Origin: Corynebacterium canis
GTDB lineage: Bacteria > Actinomycetota > Actinomycetes > Mycobacteriales > Mycobacteriaceae
Direction of reading: 5' to 3'
NCBI RefSeq assembly: GCF_030408595.1
Contig: NZ_CP047080.1
Span: forward strand, 2,073,685 to 2,137,684
DNA length: 64,000 nt
In this document: positions 37,159-46,486 of the stretch, piece after piece
How positions within the stretch are numbered: the first letter of the stretch is position 1
Layout: each line of letters opens with the position of its first letter
The notes under the pieces: generated by a model
What the model was told of the DNA's origin: nothing
The model's input: the letters and a program-made list of their open reading frames with translations, nothing else
The model's database searches: none
Made by a program: the position numbers and the translations under genes

Positions 37159-38076
37159 ATGAGCAAAATCGTTGTGATTACTACTGGGGGAACTATTGCC
37201 TGCACCACAGGCTCCGATGGTGCCCTCATCCCCACTGTAAGCGGGGAAGCACTTGTACAGCCACTGGTGTCGCGCTTCCCAGGGGTAAGCATTGAGACGC
37301 GCGAGCTGACCCGCCTGGACTCCTCCAATATGACGTTCGCGGATATCGATGACATTGTGGTGAGCGTCCACGACGCGCTGCAGGACCCTGAGGTTTCCGG
37401 CGTGGTGGTCACCCACGGCACGGATTCCATGGAGGAGACGGCGATCGCTCTTGATTGCTTCCACACGGATTCTCGCCCCGTGGTGTTGACCGGCGCGCAG
37501 CGGCCCTTCGACCACCCGGAGAGCGACGGCGCGGAAAACCTGCTCCAGGCGATGATCATTGCGAGCGACCCGTTGGCGCGCGATATGGGCGTGCTCGTCG
37601 TGTTCGCCCACGCCGTGATTCCGGCCCGCGGCTGCGTGAAGTGGCATACCACGGATACCTTGGCTTTTGCCACGAACGGCCCCGAGGAGCCGACCCGCCC
37701 GGAGCCGATGTTGCCGCACCCCTTAGCGAACATTCGTGTGGACATTATTCCGGCCTTCCCCGGCGCCACCCGCGACCTTGTCGACGCCGCGCTCGCAGGC
37801 GGTGCGCAAGGCTTAGTCGTCGAAGGCATGGGCGCCGGCAATGTGGGCCGGGAAGTTGCCATTGCTTTGGGCGAGGCCATGGACCGCGGCATTCCGGTGG
37901 TCATTTCCACCCGTGTTCCGCGTGGCGACGTCCATGGCTCCTACGGTGGCACCGGCGGTGGCGCGACGCTCGCGGCTAAGGGCGCCATCGGGTCTACCTA
38001 TCATCGGGCGGGCCAGGCTCGAGTGCTGTTGGCCGTGGCGATCGCCACCGGGGCACATCCCGCAACCTTGTTCTAA
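37159..38076 (+). CDS. ansA: Type I/II-fold L-asparaginase
   Basis: A 305-residue asparaginase that hydrolyses asparagine to aspartate and ammonia. The first nucleophile is in VITTGGTIACT (about 5-15), the second motif is VVVTHGTDSMEETA (about 80-93), and VEGMGAGNV lies in the C-terminal half. No signal peptide is present, so it is cytoplasmic. The ATG at 37159 is chosen because of the TAAGCT hexamer 6 bases upstream. It converges with the polymerase IV gene, leaving 3 bases between the stops. Confidence 0.93.
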   Translation: MSKIVVITTGGTIACTTGSDGALIPTVSGEALVQPLVSRFPGVSIETRELTRLDSSNMTFADIDDIVVSVHDALQDPEVSGVVVTHGTDSMEETAIALDCFHTDSRPVVLTGAQRPFDHPESDGAENLLQAMIIASDPLARDMGVLVVFAHAVIPARGCVKWHTTDTLAFATNGPEEPTRPEPMLPHPLANIRVDIIPAFPGATRDLVDAALAGGAQGLVVEGMGAGNVGREVAIALGEAMDRGIPVVISTRVPRGDVHGSYGGTGGGATLAAKGAIGSTYHRAGQARVLLAVAIATGAHPATLF

Positions 38077-38079
38077 CTC

Positions 38080-39441
38080 CTATTCAATATTGGCGGCGAT
38101 CCAGTCGTCCCAGTCCAAGCTCTGCAGCGGGTCCGCAGGCTGCAGATCGGGATCGTCGAATGCGAAACTGCGGGTCTTGCCGCGTTCTGTGGTGCGGGTT
38201 TCAAAGCGTACGGAAACCACGCCGTGGCCCGCGCCTTGCACCCACCCATGCCCGAATTCGGGGTGCCAAACATCCTGGGTGGCAAACCATTTCGATGGCT
38301 CCTCCACCGCCACATCCACAATCGGTGCGGCCTCGCTGCGCACCCCCGCCTCCCAATCGGTATCAAAGGGGATCACCGGGGCTAGGTCGGGAAACAGCAG
38401 GTCTTGGTAGACCGGCTCTAAGTTCGAAAACGAGACCCCCACCAGGCGAATCGGGCCGACGTCATCGGGATAGCGCGTCAGGGTTTTTGCGGCGTTGAGC
38501 AGGACCGCGGCGTCGTCAGACGCGTACGGCAACGAGGTGGAGCGGCTCTCGGTGTGGAAGTCCGCCATCTTCAGCTTTACCGTTACAGTGCGCGCCCCGC
38601 GGCCATCCTTTGCCAACCTTTGCAGCGCGCCATTCGCCGCGCGTTCGATAGCTTGTTCAACTCCCGCGCGGGTGGTTAGGTCCTGCGGGTAGGTGTGCTC
38701 GCTGGACACCTGCTTCGCCTCCGCCCGCGGCGCCAACAGCCGCTCGTCGCGCCCCTGAGCGAGCTCCCATAACGCCACGCCTAGCTGCCCCAACAACAGT
38801 TCGACATCTTTCCTGGTCAGCGCGGCAAATTCCGCGATGGTTCGCACACCGATTCGTTGCAACTTTGCCTCCGTCACCGCCCCAATCCCCCACAGCTTGC
38901 GCACCGGCATCGGCCCTAGGATCGCCTGCTGCTCAGAGGCCGGGATCACGTACACGCCATCCGGCTTCGCCAAACCCGAACCAATTTTCGCATATTGCTT
39001 GCCCGAGCCCGCGCCGATCGAGCTGGGCAGCCCGGTCTCCTCGAAAATTTTTGCGCGCAGCGAGTTCGACCAATCCCGCACTTCATCAGGGCTCGCGCCC
39101 GCTAATTCCGGCGGCTCGAGAAACGCCTCATCGACGCCAAGCTGCTCCACCATGCCGCCGCGCTCGTGCACCAGATCAAACACTCGTTTGGATGCCGCGC
39201 TGTACACCGAAAACCTCGGCAGCACTACCACCGCGCGAAACCCCACCATCATCCGGGCCCGCTGCATCGGCATGGCCGAACGCGCCCCGAAGGCGCGAGC
39301 CTCATAGGATGCGCCGGCCACCACCCCCCTGCCGGAAGGCCCGCCTACCAGCACCGGTCGGCCGCGCAAGGTGGGTCGGGTCAGCTGCTCACAGGATGCG
39401 AAAAACGCATCCATATCTATGTGCAGAACCCACCGTTGCAT
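38080..39441 (-). CDS. dinB: DNA polymerase IV (Y family)
   Basis: A translesion polymerase of 453 residues from the ATG at 39441. The first catalytic motif is LHIDMDAFFASCEQ (about residue 7) and the second is EQLGVDEAFLEPP (about 100), where the family usually has SxDEAY. YxAR-type residues (ASYEARAFGARSAM), the helix-hairpin-helix (VRKLWGIGAVTEAKL) and a little-finger domain follow. It is longer than E. coli DinB because of a C-terminal extension after about residue 350. The upstream in-frame stretch to 39564 lacks support. No LexA-type box was recognised upstream. Confidence 0.93.
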   Translation of the reverse strand: MQRWVLHIDMDAFFASCEQLTRPTLRGRPVLVGGPSGRGVVAGASYEARAFGARSAMPMQRARMMVGFRAVVVLPRFSVYSAASKRVFDLVHERGGMVEQLGVDEAFLEPPELAGASPDEVRDWSNSLRAKIFEETGLPSSIGAGSGKQYAKIGSGLAKPDGVYVIPASEQQAILGPMPVRKLWGIGAVTEAKLQRIGVRTIAEFAALTRKDVELLLGQLGVALWELAQGRDERLLAPRAEAKQVSSEHTYPQDLTTRAGVEQAIERAANGALQRLAKDGRGARTVTVKLKMADFHTESRSTSLPYASDDAAVLLNAAKTLTRYPDDVGPIRLVGVSFSNLEPVYQDLLFPDLAPVIPFDTDWEAGVRSEAAPIVDVAVEEPSKWFATQDVWHPEFGHGWVQGAGHGVVSVRFETRTTERGKTRSFAFDDPDLQPADPLQSLDWDDWIAANIE

Positions 39442-39803
39442 AGCACTAGGGTAAAGGACCGGCCCCGACAGTTCCGCCTTACCTGCCCGCGCCGGCGGCG
39501 ATAACTTAATCCAATAGATATTTTCCAAGGAATGTGTAACGCGTCGGCCGGGCCCGCTGCGCACGGAAAAGGCGCGAAACTGCGCGGGTGGCGGGGGTAG
39601 CGAAACTGAGTTTTTTCAACGTAAACCTTGCAGCAGCTGAGCTTCATCTAATAATCTGATGTGAGTTATAACGAAACTTAATAAAACGCTTGACGGTTAC
39701 GTATTGTTCCACTCTACTAAGCATATTCAGTTTACTTCAATGAAATCTATCAGTTCCTACTAGTTCGAGGTCAATGGAACCTCCTTAGCACCCGCCGAAA
39801 GAA
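39442..39803. other. Divergent intergenic region dinB / sugar transferase
   Basis: About 360 bases, AT-rich towards the right end compared with the surrounding genes. A TTGACG hexamer (39690-39695) could be the -35 of a promoter for the polysaccharide gene. The -10 is weak (TCTACT at 17 bases, TACTAA at 19). No gene is visible. Confidence 0.5.
39690..39718 (+). promoter_or_regulatory. Candidate promoter of the sugar transferase gene
   Basis: TTGACG followed after 17 bases by TCTACT, about 85 bases before the ATG. The -35 is good and the -10 poor. It is the best match in the gap. Confidence 0.3.
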
Positions 39804-41273
39804 ATGACGCTTACCGAATACAAAACAAGAGAGACGAGATCCGATACCCGCTCCCGCACCAAGCGCAGTGAGCGGCCGAAAAATGTTGTCTTGTGCACAG
39901 ATATCGTCACCATTAGCGCATCGATCTCGCTCAGCATAGCGCTGGGTAACCACCACATTCCGCTCGCTAAAATGGGCGGGATTCACGCCCGAGAATGCTT
40001 TATCATCGGCCTTGTCGCAGCCAGTTGGATAGCCGCCATTTGGCTTAAAAAAGGATACGAATTCCACTCCTACGTCCAACATATGTCGGGCGTAAGAATC
40101 GTGATCACGTCATCATTATTCGTGGCGGGTACTTTTGCAATAATTAGTGCAATATTTGACATAGAATTTATCCACCGTTACCTGCTATTCTCTTTTGTCG
40201 TCGGCATCGCCGTCATGAGCTTAACCCGGCTGCTCGCCGCCTGGATATGCCGCCGCGCATATCGCTCCCAGCCTTCCCGAATCCTATTTGTTGGCCGCAC
40301 CGAAGACATTCTCGATGTGCTCGGAACCGACTTTGAAGTGCGCTTTCCTTACCATCAGGTCGCCGCGTTCTCCATCATGGACCCCGAAAATCAGCGCCTC
40401 CTGCCACCGGTCAAGGAGTGCCACGTCGTATCCTACGTATCCAATCTGGACGTTGCACAGACAGCTCAGCAATTCGATTGCGACACCGTCTGGGTCGCCT
40501 CCGTCACGCACTTTGGCCACAAAAATCTTCGCCGCCTAGCGTGGGATCTCCGCTCACTGAACACGAATCTGTACCTAGAGCCGATGATCGAGGACGTGGC
40601 AGAAACCCGACTCCACCAACTCGCAATCGGCCCACGCACCGTACTTTCCTTGGATCATCCACGGATTCGCGCCGCCAATGGCTGGTTTAAGCGGGCATTT
40701 GATATCGGGTTTTCCGTCGCCTGCTTAATCCTTGCAGCACCCATCATGATCCTCACCGCAATTGCCATAAAGTTTGAGGACAACGGACCGGTGCTCTACA
40801 AAAGCGAACGCATCGGACGCAAAGGTCAACCCTATTACGTCTGGAAATTCCGAAGCATGTGCCTCAACGCGGAAGATCGTGTGCAAGAGCTCATTGCCCA
40901 GACCGGTGGAACCTCGCTGCTATTCAAAATGAAGGACGATCCTCGCGTCACCCGCGTAGGTAAATTCATTCGCAAATATAGTATCGACGAACTCCCCCAG
41001 CTCTTTAATACCCTGAACGGTACCATGAGCCTGGTCGGCCCCCGCCCACAGGTTCAGCGCGAAGTCGATGAATACGACAATGACATGTTCATGCGCCTCG
41101 AAGTACCACCCGGCATCACCGGATTGTGGCAAGTCAGTGGTCGCAGCAATCTGAGCCCCGAGCTAGCCCAAGCCCTCGACCTTTATTACGTTGACAACTG
41201 GTCCTTCGGCCTCGATCTGCGAATCCTGTTGGCCACGATCAAAGCCGTGCTCAAACCCGAAGGCGCATACTGA
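39804..41273 (+). CDS. Exopolysaccharide initiating sugar transferase (WcaJ/CpsE type)
   Basis: A polyprenyl-phosphate hexose-1-phosphate transferase of 489 residues, which loads the first sugar on the undecaprenyl carrier in the inner membrane. Four N-terminal membrane helices (about 28-150) precede a nucleotide-binding-like region (FVGRTEDILDVLG, about 170-290). The C-terminal bacterial sugar transferase domain starts at KRAFDIGFSVACLILAAP (about 295) and contains YKSERIGRKGQPY, VWKFRSM, SIDELPQLFNTLNG and VGPRPQ. It faces the seven-gene polysaccharide operon across a repeat-rich gap, and probably supplies its first step. Confidence 0.93.
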   Translation: MTLTEYKTRETRSDTRSRTKRSERPKNVVLCTDIVTISASISLSIALGNHHIPLAKMGGIHARECFIIGLVAASWIAAIWLKKGYEFHSYVQHMSGVRIVITSSLFVAGTFAIISAIFDIEFIHRYLLFSFVVGIAVMSLTRLLAAWICRRAYRSQPSRILFVGRTEDILDVLGTDFEVRFPYHQVAAFSIMDPENQRLLPPVKECHVVSYVSNLDVAQTAQQFDCDTVWVASVTHFGHKNLRRLAWDLRSLNTNLYLEPMIEDVAETRLHQLAIGPRTVLSLDHPRIRAANGWFKRAFDIGFSVACLILAAPIMILTAIAIKFEDNGPVLYKSERIGRKGQPYYVWKFRSMCLNAEDRVQELIAQTGGTSLLFKMKDDPRVTRVGKFIRKYSIDELPQLFNTLNGTMSLVGPRPQVQREVDEYDNDMFMRLEVPPGITGLWQVSGRSNLSPELAQALDLYYVDNWSFGLDLRILLATIKAVLKPEGAY

Positions 41274-41384
41274 AACCCTAAAAACCGCAACCAGCCACAC
41301 CGACCCGTCCCAATTCCCATGCGGCAACAGACCCATCGGTGGCGAGGAGCACAAATCGGCCCGTCTTAGGGCTATCGGCTCGCC

Positions 41385-41722
41385 GCAGGAATTGGTTGTG
41401 TGCTGCGCATGAAGTTTTTTACACACGAAAGCCGGATTCTGTGTAATTTTCATCATCTGGGGCCCGCTGGGGCCGCCACCGCGATATGTTTTACACAGAT
41501 TTCGGGATTTTGATGTAAAAAATATCGGTAGACACCGTTCAACTCTCGCCATCGCAATAGATTGTCCACGACTAATCTGGTCACCTTTTCGTCACAGTGA
41601 CGTAATTCGACCATGCTCCATATTGGGCGGTTGAATTGAGGCCCGCAGCGACGTTATTATACTTGGGCACAAAATGGTGGCAAGCTACGTTTCCAAGAAT
41701 GCAATTTGGCTTCGACTCCGGC
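41385..41722. repeat. Large direct repeat, copy A
   Basis: The unit begins GCAGGAATTGGTTGTGTG and contains the two-hairpin element (41408-41548), an 11 bp palindrome GTCACAGTGAC (41591-41601) and about 120 bp more. The same unit recurs 488 bp downstream, with aligned landmarks at constant offset until the last 30 bases, which drift by one or two bases. Confidence 0.8.
41408..41548. repeat. Two-hairpin dispersed repeat, copy 2
   Basis: The same structure as at 1115-1256: a TTTTTTACACACG / TGTGTAA palindrome, GC-rich centre, ATATGTTTTACAC to GTAAAAAATAT palindrome, then CGGTAGACACCGTTCAAC. One change (ATATGTTTT for ATATTTTTT) is seen against copies 1 and 3. Confidence 0.85.
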
Positions 41723-41872
41723 ACCGCCGCTCCCGCAAATCTAGTTACGCATACATATTCATTACTGTCGATTGCTTGCCCATCGTTTGCCGGAGCCCGA
41801 ACGCCCGCGCCCCTTCCCTGGTGTATGTCCATATTCTGGCGGCCCATTGGAAAGCTAAGGTGTCAATGAGCT

Positions 41873-42212
41873 GCAGGAATGGGTTGTGTGCTGCGCATGA
41901 AGTTTTTTACACACGAATCGGCGATTCTGTGTAATTTTCATCATCCGGGGCTCGCTGGGGCCGCCAGCGCGATATTTTTTACACAGATTTTTGGATTTTG
42001 GTGTAAAAAATATCGGTAGACACCGTTCAACTCCCGGTCCGGCAATGGGTTGCACGCAACCAACCGTGCCTCCTTTTCGTCACAGTGACGTAATTCGGCC
42101 ATGCCCTCATATAGGGCGGTTGATTTGAAGCCCACAGCAGGCAATTAACTATGGGGCGCAAAATAGTAGCAAGCTACATTTCCCAAGGTGCGATCCGGCT
42201 CGACCCCGCAAA
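41873..42212. repeat. Large direct repeat, copy B
   Basis: The second copy of the unit at 41385. It begins GCAGGAATGGGTTGTGTG, contains the third two-hairpin element and GTCACAGTGAC at 42079-42089. Many scattered substitutions separate it from copy A, so the duplication is not recent. Confidence 0.8.
41896..42036. repeat. Two-hairpin dispersed repeat, copy 3
   Basis: The third copy. The second palindrome is the best preserved here (ATATTTTTTACAC to GTGTAAAAAATAT). The conserved tail CGGTAGACACCGTTCAAC is followed by CCCG and a TTGCACGCAA inverted repeat. Confidence 0.85.
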
Positions 42213-42300
42213 CCTGCCCCGCAAACCCATCCAGCTCGACCCCGCAAACCCGCCGCGCAAACCCATCCGGCTCGACCCCGCAAACCCGCCCCACTAACCC
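42193..42300. repeat. 36-bp tandem repeat, three copies
   Basis: Three head-to-tail 36-bp units begin ATCCGGCTCGACCCCGCAAA (second: ATCCAGCTCG) and end near AAACCC (third: TAACCC). The period is a multiple of three, and the frame 42188-42300 reads repeated SSTPQT-like residues, but there is no ribosome-binding site or sensible protein around it. It is not a CRISPR array, since there are no spacers. Confidence 0.85.
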
Positions 42301-42313
42301 ATCCCCGCCCAGA

Positions 42314-43153
42314 TCATTCTTGGCCCCACGTCCGGCCGAGCAGGCCTTCGAGCCGTCCGAGCATGATATTGAAGCGCAAGTTGGCGTTGTGCCATTCGCC
42401 ACGCGCGGCACATCGGGCGGCACGCCCTGCCGGCCCCAACAGGCCCTGGAATTGCTGGGATTTCGGGCACCATTTCCGCATGACACGGCCGGTTCCGCGG
42501 GCGTATCGCCGATGTTTGGAGATCGGAAAGTCGGTACTGCGATACGCCGCAGCAGTGACCACAAAATCGGGGTCATACAACACGGGCCCATACCGCATGC
42601 ACCGGAAGATCAGATCCGTTCCCTCCCCGGATTGCCAGGGGGTAGCGCTCCCCGTGCCCAGCGTTTCGTCGAAAAGGCCGACGGCGCGCAGGGCGTCGCT
42701 ACGAAAAAACATTGCGGACTCGACGGTGTGCGTCCACGCAGTGCGAAGATCAATGGTAAACCTCATTGGCGCGTAGCTGGCAATCCGGGAGCTGCGGTAC
42801 CGGCCGGCGATGGCGCTGGCGTTGCCGAATTCTTCGATGCGGCCGATGGGCGAGTCCACGATCACGGAGTCGTCATCGAGTGTGCAGATCCAGTCGACGT
42901 CGCCGAGGATCGCCGCGATGGCCCCGTTGCGCGCGGATGACACGCCACGCGGAAAGGTTCGTGTTGTGCGCCGCAGGATCGGAAATAACCCCTGGCGTTC
43001 CTCGCACACCCTAGCTATTTCATCGCTTTCGGATTGGTCGTTCACGGCCACGGCATAGGGCGGCAGCCGCAACCCCGCCAACGATTCGAGGATATTCGGC
43101 AGGTTCTTGCGCCGCCCCTGGGTCGGAATCACCACCCCAAACGTTTGTTCCAT
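42314..43153 (-). CDS. Glycosyltransferase family 2
   Basis: A 279-residue GT-A fold transferase with FGVVIPTQGRRKNL at the N-terminus, CTLDDDSVI (about 95-105) as the DxD-type metal site, and a long C-terminal extension. It probably adds one sugar to the lipid-linked repeat unit on the cytoplasmic face. The ATG shares a base with the wzx-like stop (TAATG), selecting this start over an in-frame extension to 43252. It is the last gene of the operon, next to the repeat array. Donor and acceptor are unknown. Confidence 0.88.
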   Translation of the reverse strand: MEQTFGVVIPTQGRRKNLPNILESLAGLRLPPYAVAVNDQSESDEIARVCEERQGLFPILRRTTRTFPRGVSSARNGAIAAILGDVDWICTLDDDSVIVDSPIGRIEEFGNASAIAGRYRSSRIASYAPMRFTIDLRTAWTHTVESAMFFRSDALRAVGLFDETLGTGSATPWQSGEGTDLIFRCMRYGPVLYDPDFVVTAAAYRSTDFPISKHRRYARGTGRVMRKWCPKSQQFQGLLGPAGRAARCAARGEWHNANLRFNIMLGRLEGLLGRTWGQE

Positions 43154-44385
43154 TACGCGGCCTCCTGTTTGCGCGCCGTCACCAGCACCAATGCGCTCAA
43201 GCCGATAAACAGCATGAGGTAGGTGATCATTTCTCCCATCAGCGCTCCCCACGCGCCATAGAGGTAAGCGCCGAGCGGACCGATCACAATGCCGAGCGTA
43301 ACAACAATGATGCGCAGCCGCGTGGCAGTCCAGGTCACCCCCTGCGCGCGCAAGAAAATAGTGGGGATCGTGGAGCAGCTAGCGCTCACCCGGTGCAGGA
43401 TCGTGGGCAGCAACACCGGGACGATCGCCAAGAAATTCGAACCGAAGATCGCCACGGTAAGCCAGCTCGGTGCCACCCAGATGCACACGCCGAACGCGAC
43501 GATCACCGTGGACACCGCCGCCACCATCAGGCAAAATACGCGCAGCAGCGTCCTGCGTTGTTTAAGCAGTTCCGGCGAGAGTTCCCGCAATACGGTGCTG
43601 CGCATGAAATTATTGATCAGCCCCGTCACGCCCATAATGGTCAGCGCCGTGCGAAAAATGGAAATTTGTTCGCTATCGGTCACGATCGCCATCACGGACA
43701 GCACCGCCACACCCGCCAGCGCCCCGAGCGCGGCTTCCGCAACAAAGGCGGAGCTGCGGGCAAAGTTCACGCGCAGCCAATTCCAGGTAGTTCGCGTATC
43801 GACGCCGCGTATTCCCAACCGAAGCGCCAACGCCCCCGCGCACACCCCACAGGCCGCACCCCAGGCGATAAGGAATACCACCGGCGATTGTGTGTAGCTT
43901 CCGGCGATGATATAGGCGCTGATTGTGATGATAAAAACGGCCGCATCGGTGGCCAGGAGCAGGGTGCTGCGTTTCATGGAGATCGTGCAATAGCGCACGA
44001 CGTCGAGGAAGCAGACGGGCAGGCAGACGAATGCGGTGGTGATGAGCACGGCTCGGTATTCGGCCCAAAACGCCCCGGCCACGAGGCAGGCGGCGGATCC
44101 GATGGCGGTGGCTAGGACCGCCGCGCTCACCGCGGAATCGAAAGTCTTTTTGGCCACCTTGCCGCGGGTGGAGAGCACCACGATGGTTTCGCCGCAGAGG
44201 GCCCGGACGAGGCTTAACACGATCTGGCAGAGGGCCACGCCGAACACAAAATGGCCGTGCACGCCGAGGTCGAGAAAGCGCGCGGTGAGGATAACGATAA
44301 CAAAGGTGGTCAGGCTACTGAACACCTGTGCGAGAAAACCGGCGAAGGCGTTGCTGAATGAGAGGACGCGTGCCACGTAGCTCAT
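43153..44385 (-). CDS. Wzx-like polysaccharide flippase
   Basis: A 410-residue multi-pass membrane protein with about 12 predicted helices, of the oligosaccharide flippase / MOP type. It would move lipid-linked repeat units across the membrane. It has FAGFLAQVFSSLTTFVIVILTARFL at the N-terminus (shown in parts: FAGFLAQVFSSLTT then FVIVILTARFL) and conserved charges between helices. The ATG overlaps the pyruvyltransferase stop by four bases (ATGA). The family call rests on topology and operon context, as sequence identity in this group is always low. Confidence 0.82.
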   Translation of the reverse strand: MSYVARVLSFSNAFAGFLAQVFSSLTTFVIVILTARFLDLGVHGHFVFGVALCQIVLSLVRALCGETIVVLSTRGKVAKKTFDSAVSAAVLATAIGSAACLVAGAFWAEYRAVLITTAFVCLPVCFLDVVRYCTISMKRSTLLLATDAAVFIITISAYIIAGSYTQSPVVFLIAWGAACGVCAGALALRLGIRGVDTRTTWNWLRVNFARSSAFVAEAALGALAGVAVLSVMAIVTDSEQISIFRTALTIMGVTGLINNFMRSTVLRELSPELLKQRRTLLRVFCLMVAAVSTVIVAFGVCIWVAPSWLTVAIFGSNFLAIVPVLLPTILHRVSASCSTIPTIFLRAQGVTWTATRLRIIVVTLGIVIGPLGAYLYGAWGALMGEMITYLMLFIGLSALVLVTARKQEAA

Positions 44386-45470
44386 TGTTGCGATACGCTC
44401 GCCTGCAGGATTTCGATCATTTCGGCGTGACATCGCTCTAGATAATCGCACCGCTCCCGAACTTTTTTGCGATACTCGGCGCGGGCGGTTTCATCGGTGA
44501 GCAGCGTTTTTACCTGCTCAAGCACACATTCGGGATCAAAGGTGTTCACGTTGTGCACCCAGGGGGACAATCCGGCGTCTTCAAACGCCGCGAAGCCCTT
44601 GCGCTCGTAGGCAAGATGGATCACATAATGCCCCGCCTGCAACGCCATCAGGGCCGCGTGCAGACGCACCGCCACCACCACTCGAGCGGGGTATTCGGGC
44701 CCCTGGCGTAAGTATTCCGCGGGGGTGATTTCCGCCGCGCCGGTCAGCGAGCGCTGCACCTCGGTATCGTTATTGCCGCCCACCGCGCTTTGGATAAAGC
44801 CCACCACGGGGATATCACTTTGGCGCAGCCGGGCATACAATTCCCGCACGCCGGGCGGCAGCGATCCGTGCACCGCGCGCGCCGTAAACACCACCGTATC
44901 GTCCACATCCACCTCGGAAAAACCACGCACTGCCTGGGTAAATTCGGGTGAAGTCAAGGCCAGGTCCGGCAGGCGCACGCAGTTGGATTGGCGGATTTCG
45001 GCTAGGGAGCGGGCGTCGCGAAGCATGTAGCTGGTGATGCGCCCCACGAGGTAGCGGAACAGATACGCCGAGCCGCAACGAAACGGGCCAATGCTTTGCG
45101 GAAGGTACACACTGGGGGTACGCGCGGCCCCGGCGGCGAAGATTTGCGGGCCCATGACAAGCAGCGTTTTCGCCATCTCCACGGGGTGCCCGGCGCGCAG
45201 GCAACCGCCGCCGACGCCGACGATAAGGTCGTAGCTGTTGAGGCGTCGCAACACGCGCAGGTACTCTCGGTTCCACCCGCTGCGACCGGGCTTGGCGCAA
45301 TACACGGGGATGCCGAGATAGGAAAAGCTTTCGGGATAGGATGCGACCATTTCAAGCTGGACATCGGCGCCGAAGGCTTCGCGCAGGAGTGCGATTGAGC
45401 GGTCGACAAGCAAGCCGTCGCCGCGGTTGTGGGCGCTGTACGCATGAAGCACAAGCACTTTCGGACTCAT
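44382..45470 (-). CDS. Polysaccharide pyruvyl transferase family protein
   Basis: A 362-residue protein of the CsaB / WcaK group, which transfers pyruvate from phosphoenolpyruvate to form ketals on polysaccharide sugars. The N-terminus VLVLHAYSAHNRGDGLLV is the NxGD motif of the family, VGVGGGCLRAG the glycine loop, and RLHAALMALQAGHYVIHLAYERKG (about 270-293, the C-terminal RxH motif) is typical. The start is set by an ATGA overlap with the upstream GT4 gene. Pyruvylation would give the polymer negative charge and can bind wall proteins with SLH-like domains. Confidence 0.88.
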   Translation of the reverse strand: MSPKVLVLHAYSAHNRGDGLLVDRSIALLREAFGADVQLEMVASYPESFSYLGIPVYCAKPGRSGWNREYLRVLRRLNSYDLIVGVGGGCLRAGHPVEMAKTLLVMGPQIFAAGAARTPSVYLPQSIGPFRCGSAYLFRYLVGRITSYMLRDARSLAEIRQSNCVRLPDLALTSPEFTQAVRGFSEVDVDDTVVFTARAVHGSLPPGVRELYARLRQSDIPVVGFIQSAVGGNNDTEVQRSLTGAAEITPAEYLRQGPEYPARVVVAVRLHAALMALQAGHYVIHLAYERKGFAAFEDAGLSPWVHNVNTFDPECVLEQVKTLLTDETARAEYRKKVRERCDYLERCHAEMIEILQASVSQQ

Positions 45471-46486
45471 CGCTGAATCAACTCCTCGTACAGGCGGTGA
45501 TGCGCCGCCACGCTCTTGTCCCAACTGAATTGCTCGGCCCAGTGCCGCCCCGGCGTGACCACATCGCGCAACCAGGCGTCGTCGCCAAAGTACCTCGTCA
45601 ACGCCGTTTCGATGGCGCTGGCACCCACATCCTCGATATGCCCGGCGGGGCCCGCGACATCCCGCAACGAACCCCGGCGCGTGGCCAAGACCGGAGCCCC
45701 CGCCGCCATCGCCTCCAATACGGGGAAACCGAATCCCTCGTACAAACTCGGGAAAATAAAGGCGCGGCAATGTTGCAGCAAATACACTCTGTCTTGATCC
45801 GAAACGAAACCGAGGCGGACGGTATTCGGGCTTTCCGCAATGCGCTGTTCAATTCCTTCGGCGTTCCAGGCGGTGCGGCCCGCCACCACGAGGGGGATTT
45901 CCAGGTGGTCCACGGCGTTGACGAGTTGGATAAGGTTCTTGCGCGGTTCCACATTGCCGAGGTACAACAGGTATTCGCTTGGCAGCTGTTCGCGCACCTC
46001 GCTGGTGCATACCGTCGGCGTGGCAAATTGCGCGATATCAATGCCGTGGGGAATCACGTGGATGCGCGCGGCGTCGAGGCCGAATACCTCCTGCAGGGTT
46101 TCGCTACTAGATTCGGATACGGTGATAAGCGCGTCGGTGCATCGGATCGCCGCACGCACCCTGGTGCGCCACGTCGCCTCCTGCAGCGGATTGCGCACGC
46201 CCTGCGCCACCGCGCTGGCAACCCCATGCACCGTTACCACCGACGGGCGCCGCACCGGCACCAGGGGGCCCGTGTCCGCGCTATAGTGCACCAGCTCGCC
46301 TGCCTTGGGTTTTGCCAATGCGGAGCGTTGTTCCAAAAGCGCTGTGATCGCCGCCTTGGAATGGTAGGGCAAGGTGGCCACCTGCCATCCGTAGCTTGTG
46401 ATGCCGGATGCGATCGCCCGGGTGTAGGTGGTGTTGCCGCCCACATTGCGTTCTAAAATGCGCCCTGGATAAAAGACCTTTTTCAT
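45467..46486 (-). CDS. Glycosyltransferase family 4
   Basis: A 339-residue GT-B transferase. The N-terminal domain contains PGRILERNVGGNTTYTRAIA. The donor-binding C-terminal domain shows LGNVEPRKNL (about 180) and PSLYEGFGFPVLEAMAAGAPVLA (about 260), the EX7E motif. It overlaps the neighbouring genes by four bases on each side. Sugar specificity cannot be read from sequence. Confidence 0.92.
   Translation of the reverse strand: MKKVFYPGRILERNVGGNTTYTRAIASGITSYGWQVATLPYHSKAAITALLEQRSALAKPKAGELVHYSADTGPLVPVRRPSVVTVHGVASAVAQGVRNPLQEATWRTRVRAAIRCTDALITVSESSSETLQEVFGLDAARIHVIPHGIDIAQFATPTVCTSEVREQLPSEYLLYLGNVEPRKNLIQLVNAVDHLEIPLVVAGRTAWNAEGIEQRIAESPNTVRLGFVSDQDRVYLLQHCRAFIFPSLYEGFGFPVLEAMAAGAPVLATRRGSLRDVAGPAGHIEDVGASAIETALTRYFGDDAWLRDVVTPGRHWAEQFSWDKSVAAHHRLYEELIQR

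Larger units (their letters stand above)
41274..42313. other. Repeat-filled gap between convergent polysaccharide units
   Basis: About 1 kb with no gene that can be supported. It holds a roughly 340 bp direct duplication at 488 bp spacing (each copy containing one two-hairpin element), 150 bp of unique sequence between, and a 36-bp tandem array before the GT2 stop. Minus-strand frames such as 41581-41847 are open in one copy and broken in the other, consistent with decay. Confidence 0.7.

Noticed and set aside
41581..41847. 88-residue minus-strand frame in the polysaccharide gap
   Set aside because: It is open in repeat copy A but has a stop and frame change in copy B, has no ribosome-binding site or domain, and may at most be a decayed gene end.
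42193..42300. CRISPR array
   Set aside because: The 36-bp units are directly adjacent with no spacers, and no cas gene is present.
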